Shown one piece after another: positions 10,436-22,500 of a stretch of DNA of 64,000 nt. The notes beneath the pieces were generated by a model. The model saw only the letters and a program-made list of their open reading frames with translations. It made no database searches and was not told the DNA's origin. The DNA comes from Bactrocera neohumeralis (lineage: Eukaryota; Arthropoda; Insecta; Diptera; Tephritidae), in the NCBI RefSeq assembly GCF_024586455.1, contig NC_065920.1:70588821-70652820 (forward strand), written 5' to 3'. A program made the position numbers and the translations under genes. Position 1 is the stretch's first letter. Each line of letters starts with the position of its first letter.

Positions 10436-10780
10436 CTGTGAGCTCTTGAATAGTTCTTAGAAGATCCGACATTTTCGACGAAAATTTTAACCAGCGATGA
10501 GCCCTATTTTTGGCTGAATGGGTTGATAAATAATAAAATTGCAGCGTTTGGGGCGAAGAGTTGTCATTTCATCCAGAAAAAACAACGGTTCAGTGTGGTT
10601 TTTGAATCATCGGTCAATATTACTTCACAAATGATGCCGGTGAGTACATAAACGGCAACGTTTACCGGCAATGATAATCGACTAGTGGCTGCCTGAAATT
10701 GAAGCTCGTGATATCGGCGACATTTGGTTTTGACAAGATGGCGTCACTTCACTCATGTTCGTAGATATTATAATTGTAAG
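10436..10780 (+). pseudogene. Tc3-like transposase relic
   Basis: A plus-strand frame reads LTSDEPYFWLNGLINNKIAA, matching the block around the first catalytic aspartate (SDEAHFWLNG.VNKQN) of Tc3-like transposases in the IS630/Tc1/mariner superfamily. About 250 bases later DIGDIWF and QDGVTSLMF match the block around the second aspartate (D.WFQQDGAT.H). The stop between the two halves of that block and the lack of the third acidic residue make it a relic. No terminal repeats are visible. Confidence 0.7.
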
Positions 10781-10839
10781 AAATTTACTGGATTAACAAT
10801 GATAAAATTATAATTATTTGTTCAAAAACCACTATTCTA

Positions 10840-11070
10840 CTACTAATTACTACTACTGTGATCGAGAATAAACAAATTTATTACAATATGCAAATTCGTC
10901 ACTTTAATTGCCAAATCAATTTCATCGCCTTCAAATGAACTTCCTTGTAATGAATCGAACTTCTGCCAACGGTTTTTGCAGTCCTGGATGCGGCCAGAAT
11001 AGTCTACCGGTATAACTTCAAGACCTTCTCTTTTAAGCTGGTTGGAGTATGGAGTCATGTGTAAAAGTTC
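10840..11070 (-). pseudogene. Mariner transposase C-terminal relic
   Basis: The minus-strand fragment CKNRWQKFDSLQGSSFEGDE resembles the mariner C-terminal signature (W..RW.KCI...G.YFEGD). The catalytic region is absent, so only the last part of a decayed element remains, lying between a Tc3-like relic and an RTE element. Confidence 0.5.
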
Positions 11071-11089
11071 ACGCAAGTGAGGCCATTCA

Positions 11090-12689
11090 CTTGGGACTGG
11101 TCAGAAATGACTCTTTTACATATGGCTCAAGCAGCTCACGACTTCCGGTCTTTGACCAAGTATCCTCTGGGTATCCTAAGAACATCCGTTTGAAGGCGAG
11201 CTAAAGTGCGAAGGCGAAACATCTCCTCCACAGGGTTGTGCGCTGGGCTTGGGACCCAGACAAACCAGTCTCGGATGAAAGACCCTCCTTCTGATGACGA
11301 CCATGTCCGGTCCCTCAATTGGGAAGGTCTCGCTGCCCAGGTGGTTGAAGTCCTCACTAGTGTGAAGGTTGACATCACCGGCGTCCAAGAAATGCGATAA
11401 ACGGGACAAAATTGAGGTATCTGTAGGTCACTGTGGCATATACTCAGTGGCCATATAAACAGCGCAAATTTGGATGGGATTCGTGGTGGAGAGAGACTCC
11501 GTCGCCGAAATATTGTTATTCACTCCGGATAATGAACTAGAGCCACAATCCGCTAAGACAATGTGACCAAAGATGCCTTCTATGAGCGTTTGGAGCGCAC
11601 TTATGAGAGCTGCCCCCGCCACGATGTCAAAATCGGGCTTGGCGACTTCAACTCCAGAGTGGGCAAAACAGGTATCTGTGGCACTACGGTCGGTAAATTC
11701 AGCCTCCACGGCGAAACATCCCCAAATGGATCGAGTCTGATCAACTTCGCGAAATATTGTTATATGTAGTACTAGATTCCAGCATAAGAAAATTCATCAA
11801 TCCACCTGGCTGTTTCGGGATCGAAAAACCATAAACCAGATCAATCATATTGTGATAGACGGAAGACACGTATCCAGTGTTTTAGACGTGCTTACGCTCC
11901 GAGGTCCTAACATCGACTCGGACCACTATCTTGTTGCAGCAAAGATACGCATCCACCTCTGTGCACCAAAAAACTCACGTCAACAAATACAAGGAAAGTT
12001 TGACGTCGAGAAGCTCCAATCACAACAGATAGCAGAACGATTTTCTATTCGACTTGCACTCATGTTCTCTCAGAGCACTCGTCAAGAACTCGGTATAAGG
12101 GAACTGTGGGACGGCATTTCAAACTATTGATATCATAGGCCTCAACACCCGCGCCTTTAGTTTAGCTTTCTCCAGACTGGACAAGGAAGCAAAGCAAATG
12201 AGTCTGGCAGTGAACGAGGGCAAGACGAAATATCTCCTGTCATCAAACAAACAGTCGTCGCACTCGCGACTTGGCTCTCACGTCACTGTTGACAGTCACT
12301 TTGAAGTTGTAGATAATTTCGTCTATCTTTGAACCAGTATTAACACCACCAACAATGTCAGCCTAGAAATCCAACGCGGGATAACTCTTATCAATAGGTG
12401 CTACTTCGGACTGAGTAGGCAATTGAGAAGTAAAGTCCTCTCTCGACAAACAAAAACCCAACTCTATAAGTCATTCATAATTCCCGTTCTGCTATATGGT
12501 GCAGAGGCTTGGACGATGACAACAACTGATGAGTCGACGTTGCGAGTTTTCGAGAGAAAGGTTCTGCGAAAGATTTATGGTCCTTTGCGCGTTGGCCACG
12601 GCGAATATCGCATTCGATGGAACGATGAGCTGTATGACATATACGGCAATATTGACATAGTTCAATACATCCGAATAATTGTGTCATAA
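11090..12689 (+). pseudogene. RTE-clade LINE relic: endonuclease and RT tail, RT core deleted
   Basis: Plus-strand fragments read as an RTE (Bov-B-like) non-LTR retrotransposon. The apurinic-like endonuclease domain is recognisable in pieces: HVRSLNWEGLAAQVVEVLTS and DITGVQEMR (about 11310-11397), DAFYERLERTYESCPRHDVK with IGLGDFNSRVGKTG (about 11568-11670), and DHIVIDGRHVSSVLDV with GPNIDSDHYLVAAKIR (about 11845-11950). The sequence then jumps, without the central reverse-transcriptase fingers and palm, to RSKVLSRQTKTQLYKSFIIP, LYGAEAWTMTTTDESTLRVF and VLRKIYGPLRVGHGEYRIRW (12423-12620). The ending RWNDELYDIYGNIDIVQYIR stops at 12689, where a Jockey fragment begins. Several stops and frame changes; inactive. 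Confidence 0.88.
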
Positions 12690-13735
12690 AGTGGAGGAGC
12701 TGCTCTTACAATAGGATGCAACCAACACCACAAAGAAAACCGCGTTTCTATAGAAGAATTTCAATCAATAGCGTTTAGATCCATAACCATAAAACCAATT
12801 TATAATGGGTGGCGACTATAATGCGAAGCATACCCACTGCGGCTCGAAGCTTATAACCACAAGGGCAAAAAGTAATTGAAAGCTCTTCACATCACTGGCA
12901 GCATTATAACATCTACTGGAACACCACTTTGCTGGCCAACATATCCACTTAAAACACCAGATCTTATTGATTTTTTCACTACCAAACTTATCTCTTCAAA
13001 TTATATGTGCATAAAAAGCGGTTTGGATATAGCTTCTGTTATTGACCACTTTTTGCGCTAACAAAAAAAACACTGTTTGGGAATACTTTAAGCAAATGCT
13101 ATCCAATATTGGTAGTCACGAAAAAATAAGTTGTGGTTCCGAGCTAGATAACGAAATCATGAATTTGACAAACACAATTCAATATGTAGGCTGGAGTAAT
13201 ACACCAATTAAACAAAACGTCACAGCAGACCATATATATTTCAAAAAGATTAAAGAAATGGGAGCAGAAAAACGCCAATTACACCGAAAAATGTAACAAA
13301 GAAGATCACCATCTGACAAAGTTGTTTTAGCAAAATGTGGAAAGAAGTTACCAGTAAGATAAAGATATTTCAAAATATAACTTTCAGCTATAACTTGAAA
13401 AAATTATCTAACATGTATTGGCTATTGGGTAGAAACTCTGTGATATACATATAAAATAAGATTCTTGTCAGGATTGGAGCTATGGATACAACTTTGCACT
13501 GTCGTAAGTACAATTCCAGCAATTCCAAGACAAAATTTTAAGATGCGCCGTCAATGCGTCTTGGTATGTTCGCAGTTTCGATCTTCAACGCGATCTCGGA
13601 ATTGACTCAGTTGCCGCATCAATCAACAAATAGGCAAAGTCTTATATAGAAAGACTTCCTGACCATATAAACCTTATATAGTACAATAGCCAGACTCTCT
13701 GCAATTTATACGTAGAGCAGTATTAATTCTTTTTT
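12690..13735 (+). pseudogene. Jockey-clade LINE relic
   Basis: Plus-strand fragments resemble a Jockey-type LINE ORF2. The endonuclease starts part-way (GGAALTIGCNQHHKENRVSI), then shows GGDYNAKHTHCGSKLITTR with the GDYNAKH signature, then PTYPLKTPDLIDFFTTKLIS and IKSGLDIAS. A linker region follows (NTIQYVGWSNTPIKQN, KEMGAEKRQLHRKM). The RT palm is missing and the sequence resumes at the C-terminal region near 13480-13690 with LRCAVNASWYVRSFDLQRDL and GIDSVAASINK, typical of Jockey ends. Stops and frameshifts throughout. The junction with the RTE relic at about 12690 is abrupt. Confidence 0.8.
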
Positions 13736-13739
13736 TTAT

Positions 13740-16700
13740 ACAATAAGCAAGACAAATTATTCGTTAGTTTATTTGATGTTAAATAGTTATAGTGGCAATG
13801 AAATTAACGCGATTAATTTGACCCAAATGACGCATAACGCTCAAATAATATTCCTTGTTGATATTTTAGCCTGGCAAAACTTTCAAGTGATCCTGATAAT
13901 AAGACGTTTTTTCTAAAAAGTTTTGCGATTTTTTCACTAATCTGGACTTGACGCTTAGGATTAAGCCAAATGACATTCTAAAGCTAACAGCGTTGCCTCT
14001 AATTGTCAATAAATGATTTTCAGTCTTTAAATATTTGATGTTTAGTTATGGTCCTCGTCTGACCCCGGTCAAGCAGAGCAGAGAGTACACCTTTAGCGTC
14101 TGCTGCAACATTTTCAACGTATTCGCAGAAAGATATTCGTTCCGCAAACAAAATTTTATGCAAGTCAAAGGCTCAACAAAATCCACTTTTGTATATATTG
14201 AAAGAATCATTTTTAATTTCTGACAATAAAACCTGTTGCTCAGGAGTTTGAAAGACAATTTCACTTTCCTTTTTGATCGCATTTTTAAATACTTTTTCTT
14301 CCATTTTTAAGTTTTTTTTCTTTAAAAACACAGTTGTTTTTGTAATGCATACAAAAAAGCTTCACCTTACAAATAATTGAAATTTAACCACTTACGATTT
14401 ACACACATTTTTTTGGAATTTCACAACTGGCTACCAAAAATTTATTTTTTACATTTATTACACTGAAAAAAAATATTTTTTTGTAATTTATCTACTTCTA
14501 CAGTAAAAAAATTAAACACAATTGTTATCACGTTTCGAGTAACTATATCTTTTGTTCTGAATAATTATTATATCATTATTATAAGAAAATTAACAAAAAA
14601 AAACATTACATATAATTTAAAAAAACAGAATTTAATTGAAATTAACTAAATAAACAGAAAAAAGTTTCACTTTCCTCCAAGTAAAATACTTAGTATATAA
14701 TTACATACGAATATATCACTCCAGTTTGTACGAACCACGAGCATTTCAGCATTTCCAATGGCTTATGTAATATATCAAGAACTCACCTGGAACGAAATAA
14801 AGAATATTATTAATATTTTTTGAATTTTAATTTAATACTCTCAAGTAAAATTCAATATTGTTCTAAGGTTGTGGCGTTTTTCAACATTTTAAGTGGATTA
14901 GTGTTAAATTTTTCAAAAAACTTTAAATTATTTTTTTTCTATTTCGTAGGTTATACGCTTAAAATTAACATATTTAAGTGCTAAATTGTTATCTCAAATA
15001 AATCCGTCATCTACTATATTTCTTCTGCACATCAAACATATATTTCGCTATACAAAGACCTACCAGATTTTTGTTCACAACAACATCGATTTTCTGCAAA
15101 CCAATAATTTTATCAACTTTTGATTTTTTATAGTAGGTCATTGTAGAAACAATATTTGCAGGTAAGAATTTTTTTTAAGTTTCATCCACGGAGAAAATGG
15201 AATCACTGCAATAATGTAACATGAAAAATATATGTTTTTTAAGTTTACTGTGTTTTTCCTCATGTCTTATCATACCCTTAAAATTTGAAAACAACTTGTG
15301 TGGTATTCTTTTCAATCTACAAACCCGCATTTTTAGGCTGTCGCACTTGAACTAATAGAAACTTCTCATTAGCATTTATACAAAATTTTACATAATTTAC
15401 TAAACATTTCTGCATAATTTATAACATTTCCAAGCACCCAAAATCAATATTTCCACGCACCCCAAATACCATAGTTAAACGAAAATACATCAACTGCATG
15501 TTACGTATACGCCATGTACCACACTCAGGCCACTGTATAAAGTACACATGTATAGCAGCAGAATAAAACAGTAACTCCTTGTTCAGCAAAAATACACACA
15601 ATATCAGCGCTTTCGAGACAAAATTAAACACAGTCAGGCAGTGACGAAGAGCAAGAAGAGCAAAAAAGTGCAAAAAAGAGTGAAACAAGTTTAGTATCAC
15701 ACTTATTGGGCATAATTTCCAATTGTTATTATGCTTATCAGCGCTGCTTCAATGAATTTGGCTTAACAGCAACAACAAGCGAACAGCAATTATTGGCTGG
15801 CTGATTGACTGTCTGCGAAGTTGTTGAGCGTTAAGTATTTGACAGCCGAAAATGTGATAAAAAACACATTAAAACGAGCGCGTCGGCAGCGCAGCGAATA
15901 AAGGCCGAAAGCGTAAGCCAAGAAAATCAAGACTGAAAAGCAGCTTAATAGAAAAGAAGTGAGAGGCGGCAAGTGACAAGCGCTGGTGAGGACAAAATTT
16001 ATGTAGTGGGTGTGATTTTCGGCGCCGCTTGTCAAAGAGCTACAAATTTTTGCACGTGGAGGGAGATTATAGAAGGTAATCGATTTTTTTTTGGCTTAAA
16101 ACATTTTATCGTCAATTTTTAGCGGCTGAAGGTAGCTTCCTTTCTTCACTTTCTTTCTTTACTTAACACCTACAGCAACACATTTTGCCGCACGCACGCT
16201 CGCTCACCTCACTTTGGTTGGAAAATTTTTATGACAAAATAAAATTTTTACAACAATTCGATTTTCTCCTGGAATTGAGTTAGGTTGCCAAGGCGCTGTT
16301 ACTACTACCCCAGTTTGGGTTGCTTTAAATATGGGAGTATGAAAAAATTATCGCAAAAATGATAAATTGTGTGGTTGCAGTGGTTTATTATGGGCACAAT
16401 GAGATAAAAGCGGGTAAGGCTTTCATTGAGGTAATTGCACGTGTTAAAATAGAAATTGAGTTGAGTGAAATTGCAGGCCAATCAGCGTGTGGCGCAATAA
16501 CCTGTTAAGAAATAGCAATTGATTTTGCTTTCGAATAATTTGGGAGCGTGGGAGAAAAATTGGTTGGATTTTTGGTTAATAGAAAAATTTTCAAGGCAAA
16601 GGTGTGTAGATAAGCTTACCAAATTGGGTGTTTGTGCGCAACTTTAATTTGATTGTTTTGTCTTCAAAGTGAATAAATGGCTTGCGATTGAAAATTGGTG

Positions 16701-16880
16701 GTTTAGTTGGTTTTTTATATTCTAAATGTGTTTATCTTAGTAAAAGTGTAATTTCACAAAGAAAATTGTATGAAATTGGTTGATATTGGATACTAAACTA
16801 TTTTTTTCGCTTTTTTCCCATAAATGAAAGCTTGTCGACGATAAATCCCATACTGAAAACAAATTGTTTTGTTCAAACAC
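13740..16880. other. Mostly non-coding; one unassigned minus-strand ORF
   Basis: AT-rich sequence. A 78-codon minus-strand open frame at 14046-14282 (containing KVDFVEPLTCIKFCLRNEYL and ending LLCLTGVRRGP) reads like real protein but I cannot assign it; it may be a transposon relic. The stretch 15400-16060 is GC-richer and unique-looking, with no supported gene on either strand. Confidence 0.4.
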
Positions 16881-19120
16881 GATTATTTTTAAATAAATGC
16901 CTTCTAAGCAAAACATAATAAATTAGTTTCCAAAAAAGTACAAAAATTAGGTTAAGAAATTTTCTGTTAAAAAGATTTAAACATTAAAAACCTTTTTCAA
17001 AAATGCCTTTAAATATTTTACTATTTTAATAAAAAACTTAGAAAATTAGTTTAGACTAAACAAAATTTAACAGAAATGTTAAGCAATTTTTCTAAAATTA
17101 AAAAGAAAATTTTAAATTCAATATAATTTCAAAAGAACTTTTTTCAACAAAATTATTTTTCACTTTGAATATAAAAAAAATTATATTTAATTTAAAAATA
17201 AAGATATTTTTATCTAAAATTTTTTTAAAAATTATAATAACAAAAAAACTTTTAATTTAAAATAATTAAAAAATTTTTTGATTTAAATATTTTAATTTTT
17301 TAAATAAATATTATTTTTTCAATAACCAAAATGAGAAATAATTAAAAAAAATTTAAATTTGTTTCAATATTTGATTGTAAAATTTCATTTCAAACTTAAT
17401 ATAAAAAATTCGAAAAAATTTAAAAACAAATTTAAATTTAAACGTATACCTCAACAAAATATTTTAACATAAAAAATTATTAATTTTTCAAAGCGATAAA
17501 AAAATTGTAAACACAAAAAAACTTTTTTAAAATATTTTTTTATTTTATTTTCTTTTTCAACCATTGTTACATTTCAGAAAACAAAATGAGAGATAATTAA
17601 AAAATTATTTCAAATTTGTTTCAATATTGAAAAAATTTCATTTCAAACTTAAAAAAAAATCGAAAAAAAAAAAAATTTAAAAAACGTTTCTAAAAAATAT
17701 TTGGAATTATTTTTTTATTTCAAAGCGATAAAAATTACAATTTTTAATTTCATTTTTCATTTCAATTTTTTCAAATTTTTTTATTTTTAAAAACTTTTTA
17801 AAAAAACTTCATTTTAAAAACATGCATTGAAGTATAAAAATATCAAAGTTTCAAAACGATGAAAAAAGTTTACATGTTTTGAGCTTTTTCAAATTTGAGT
17901 TTTTGTTTCAAACTCTTTTAATTTCTAAAAATGCGCCCAAACTTAATCTTATAAATTTGGGAAAAAAATAATTTCAATTAACATTTCAAAAATTTTTGCT
18001 AAAAATATATAAAACACGTTTCAAAAATTTAAAACTGGAAATGTTTTTCGCATAAGAAGTAAAAGTTTTGAATTATTAAATGCGCTTAAAGTTTTCTAAA
18101 TTGACAATAATTTATTTCAAACTCAATTTTAAAATTAAAAAAACAAGAATTCAAAATTTCAAACCAAAATTTTAATAAAAGTTGTTAAAGAGATACGATA
18201 AATTTTAAAATTTTAAAAAATTAAATTTCAAGCTTTATTTAGAATCTTTAGAAAAGGGTTCAAAATTATATCTTAAAAAAATATTTTAACTACATTTCAG
18301 AAAACTTGATAAATTTTTAAAATTATTTCAAATTTAATTTTGAAAATTAAGAAATGAAGCAAACCGGATGTTTAAATTAAAACCTATAACTCACGTTACG
18401 AAAAGCTGTGTAGCTTGAATACTTTAATTTTATGTAACTTTTTATTTAAAATTTTTCAAACACAATTTCAAACTAAATTAAAAAGTTTAAATAAACCAAT
18501 AAGTACAAAACATAAATATAATAAATTTTGGAATATAAGTCCTTGTATTATTTGTCAAATATCTTTTTTATAATTTTTATTTTGAAATTTAAAATTTTGG
18601 TTTTTCTCCCCAAATTTATTTTATAATTTTTTTGTCAAATTTCTTTTAGAATTTATATTTTTAAAGTTTAATTTTTTTCAATTTCTCCAAAATTTTAATT
18701 TTTTAATTTTTTATTTAAAACTAGCTGCATTAGTTTTTCAAAACTTTTTTTTTTAATTTAAATTTTTAGTTTTTTGTTGTACTGACTATTTCGAACTTGT
18801 TTTTAGTTTTCATTCGCTATCGTAGCTTTCATAAGACATTCAAAGAAACTAAAAAAGTTTTAAATTCGTTTACTGAAAACATCAAAATGTATATTTTCAT
18901 AGTTAGAATTCCGAGTAAATTTAAACAAATTTTATTAAACAAAAGTTTGAATTTTTCAAAAAGTTTTCAAAAATATATATTCTTACTTGTTAAAAAACAA
19001 AATTTGGTATTGTCAATATTTCTACTTCAAACTTAGTTTTAAAAATTTTAAATATATTCGCAAAATTAAAAATTTTCAGTTCTTTCAACAATATTTTTAA
19101 ATACAAATATTGACTATTCT
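16880..19120. other. Extremely A/T-rich non-coding block
   Basis: About 2.2 kb made almost wholly of short A and T runs with very few G or C. There is no tandem period that I can follow by eye and no coding potential. Short open frames (for example 18797-19036) are composition artefacts. Confidence 0.7.
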
Positions 19121-20275
19121 AAAAACCGTGTTGAAATCTCTATCCACTATGCCACTATATTTTTGATATTTTTTACTATCAAAAAATATCGTTTTTTTAA
19201 GAACACTCCAACTACGACGAATTAACTCAAGCTACATAATTCCATATAATTTATATGGGTTTGCTAAAAGTTTTAAAACATCGCCGACAACTAAAAACAA
19301 GCACTAAAACTAACTCCTCTGCATTTGCAGTAAAATTAGAAGCATCAACGACAAAAAATGTAGCATACATTTGAGCGCGCACGCTAAGCACCGTCAATTA
19401 CACGAACATTGCTCGGCGGAAAGTAGTGACATAAAACAGCGCTTTAGTCGGGCAGTTTATACAAGCGCTTAGAAATAAAATTAATTTCAGGCTATCAAAA
19501 TAAAAGTGAGAAAATGGAGGGATAATAGAGCAAGACATAAAAGGCAAACTTAAGCCACCGAGCAAAGCGTGCCAGTCTATAAAGGCATACACCATACAAA
19601 CAGCGCTGACAGACTACATTAATCGCACAGGCATGCGTTGGCAATTTTGCGCTCTGACCCAAACTCATTTCCGCTCTTATTTGAGTAGCGCTCAAAAAAT
19701 ACGGGGTAAATTGCGTCTATTATGGATTAACTACTGGTGATAAATAAAAATCAGCGCAAAGTTTTTCGTTAGCTGAAGCCTCATGCACCTAACAGTCGTT
19801 GCTTGCCGAGTGGTAGCTGTGGCTTGTGTGTGTTGATGCGCCTAAGACTATGCCTGCATTATTGATGATTGCGCATGCTTTAAGTTTATGTAGACTGTTT
19901 CTGCTTCCTGGGCTAATAACTCAACTCGCATTTTATTGGAAAATGACACCACTTTATATGTTGATCGCCTGCAATTACCCTCACAACAAGAATGATACCT
20001 CCAAGCGCATGCAGTCTTATTATATGCCTGAATTCTGTTTTTTTTGCGCTTACTTATATAAAAAATGCCTGATTTATTTTTTAAAGCGTTCTCTCGGTCA
20101 ATTTTTCATTAATTGTGTAGAAGATGAGGTAGTAAGTAAGATACATATTTTTCACATAAAAAATCAAAATCTAGTACCAGAGCTCCACCCCACATGTCGC
20201 GCTATACTAGAAATATCTTTATAAAATCTATATAGCATCCAATTTTTTTCGCATATAAATTTCTATTAATCAGGT
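19121..20275. other. Non-coding, unique-looking
   Basis: GC content rises again. A 132-codon plus-strand open frame (19826-20224) and two minus-strand frames near 19400-19695 have no domain I recognise. I do not call a gene. Confidence 0.35.
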
Positions 20276-20910
20276 AATATCAAATGCTCTTGAGACATAT
20301 GTATTTCACATCTTCGATGGATGCCGCTGGTGCCAAAATAGATCTCAAATGCTCTCAAATACTTTTTAAATATCTTTTTTATATTTGATAGCTGGACCTG
20401 GTTCCAAAATAGCTTTTGAGACATCTTTGATACTTTTAATGGATGGAGCTGATGTCAAAATAGCTCTTAAATACTCTTGAAACATCTTTCATATGTTCTG
20501 TGCATTTCTCTGATGCCAAAATAGCTCTCAAATGATTTTGAAACACCTTCCACATATTCAATGCATGACGCTGGTGTCAAAAAAGCTCTCAAATGCTGTT
20601 AAGATATTTTGCATATGGTCGATAGATGGCGCTGGTGCCAAAACAGGTCTCAAATGCTCTTTAGACATCTTTCATATGTTCGATGGATGGCCCTAGTGTC
20701 AAAATAGCTCTCAAATGCTTTTGAGGCATCTTTCGTATGTTCGTTGGATAGCGTTTATATCAAAACTGTTCTCAAATAGAGCTATACACATCTTTTGTAT
20801 ATATCCGTGGGATGGCGCTGTGTTAAAGAGCTTTCAAATGTTCTTGAGACATTTTTTATATGTCCGTTGGATGGCGCTGGTGTCAAAACAGCTCGCAAAT
20901 TCTACTTAGG
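20276..20910. repeat. Tandem array, unit about 62 bp, about 10 copies
   Basis: Each unit carries CTCAAATGCTCTTGAGACAT, a CTTTCATATGTTC segment and GATGGATGGCGCTGGTGTCA followed by AAATAG. Unit starts fall near 20281, 20347, 20465, 20528, 20589, 20650, 20711, 20773, 20834 and 20897; the third interval is double, so one copy is decayed. Copies differ at many sites, so the array is old. Confidence 0.9.
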
Positions 20911-21359
20911 TGTCATTGATGTGTTTCAAAAAACTTCTTTACGTACTTGTATATGTATATGTAACAAAATTTTATGTGAATTTGATTGTATAATAAAGTG
21001 CTGTTTTCACTTTATCAAATTCAATGACAAAACAAAACACTAACAGCCTACTAATTTCCATGGTATGTGTTTCTGCATCGAGAAAAAATACTATAATAGC
21101 AAGAAGCTTTAAGAATTTACTTATCTACAAATATTCTAATTCGATTCGACAGATATTGCCATAAAAGGCTATAGAATTGATATGGCAGTCAGTTTCCGTT
21201 GTTTAGTTTTGCTTGTCATTGAATTGGACGTAGTGAGAGCGGAACATAATAGATGTACTATATAAATTGCCAAAAATATTTATTGAACATAAATTTCTAG
21301 GAGGTTCCCTCCCAAGGTAAATACACCGTAACGTTGAAAAATTAATAGACATTTAAGCA

Positions 21360-22500
21360 CCGTTATAAATAGGCATTTTAATTTTGACAGCAATAATGAC
21401 AAAATTATGACAATATTCACTGCGATAAATAAGATGAGATAAACCTAACCTAACCTAAATTTGTTAATCTTTTTGTGTATAGACTGAGGATAAAATGAAG
21501 CGAAACTTTCACACATATCACCGATTCTAAACTGTCTGTAAATTTGACAGCATTAATGACAAAATTATAACAATTACGGCTGTCGCAAATAGTCGAAATT
21601 TTGCTGATCTTTCAGTTTTATACAATAGATGTTATGATATATTAAATGAAGATAAATTTACATAAATATTATCGAATTTAAATGGTTTGTAATTTCGACA
21701 GCAATTATAACAAAATTATGAATATTATGACTGTCAAAAAAAGTCGAAACTTTGCCGACCTTTCAATTTCTATTCAAAGCGGCTATTATACTTATATTAA
21801 ATATAAAGAAATTGACGCAAATAACATCAAATCTAAAAGAGATATAAATTTGACAACCATAATGACAGAAATATGACAATTATGACAGCGGAAAACGGTC
21901 GAAATTTTGTTGTCCTTTGTGTGTTTATACAAAAGAGGTTATTATATATTTAAGAAACATAAATTTACGTAAAATATCAAGTCTAAATTGGCTGCAAATC
22001 CAAAAGCATTAATGTCAAAATAATGACAATTATGACTACCGAAAATAGTTAAAAATTTTCCGATCTTTCTGTGGTTATACAATGTATTACATTTTATATT
22101 AAAAAAAGTATATTTACGCATATACTATCCACGCTAAATAGGTTGCAATTTTGACAGCAATAATGACAAAAATATGACAATGTAACAGACGCAAATAGTC
22201 GAAATTTTTCCGTTCTCTCCGTGCTTATACAATGTAGGTTATTATATGCTAAATGAGAAGAAATTTACATAAATATAATCCGTTTTAAAAGAGCTGTGCA
22301 TTTGAGAGCAATAATGACAAAATTATGACAATGACGGTTGCGGAAAACAGTTGAAATTTTACCACTTTTTCCCTGTTTTTACAAAGCATAAAAAACAAGG
22401 AGAAACTTTCGCGTTTATCGCCTATTCAAAGTGGATTCTAAATATAAATAATCGAAATTTTTCTGATCTTACTGCGTTCATAAAAATGTGGTTATTTTGC
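21360..22500. repeat. Tandem array, unit about 152 bp, 7 copies
   Basis: Copies of GACAGCAATAATGACAAAAT start at 21386, 21546, 21697, 21852, 22002, 22153 and 22304, giving spacings of 150-160 bp. Each is followed by a TATGACAATTATGAC segment, then GTCGAAATTTTGCYGATCTT, TTATACAA and a long AT-rich spacer with AAATTTACATAAATAT. The first unit contains a short TAACCTAACCTAACC tract near 21436. Divergence is considerable, so this is an old satellite-like array. Confidence 0.92.

Noticed and set aside
15780..16035. GC-richer block considered as a promoter or first exon
   Set aside because: No initiator, downstream promoter element or splice donor with coding could be supported by eye.
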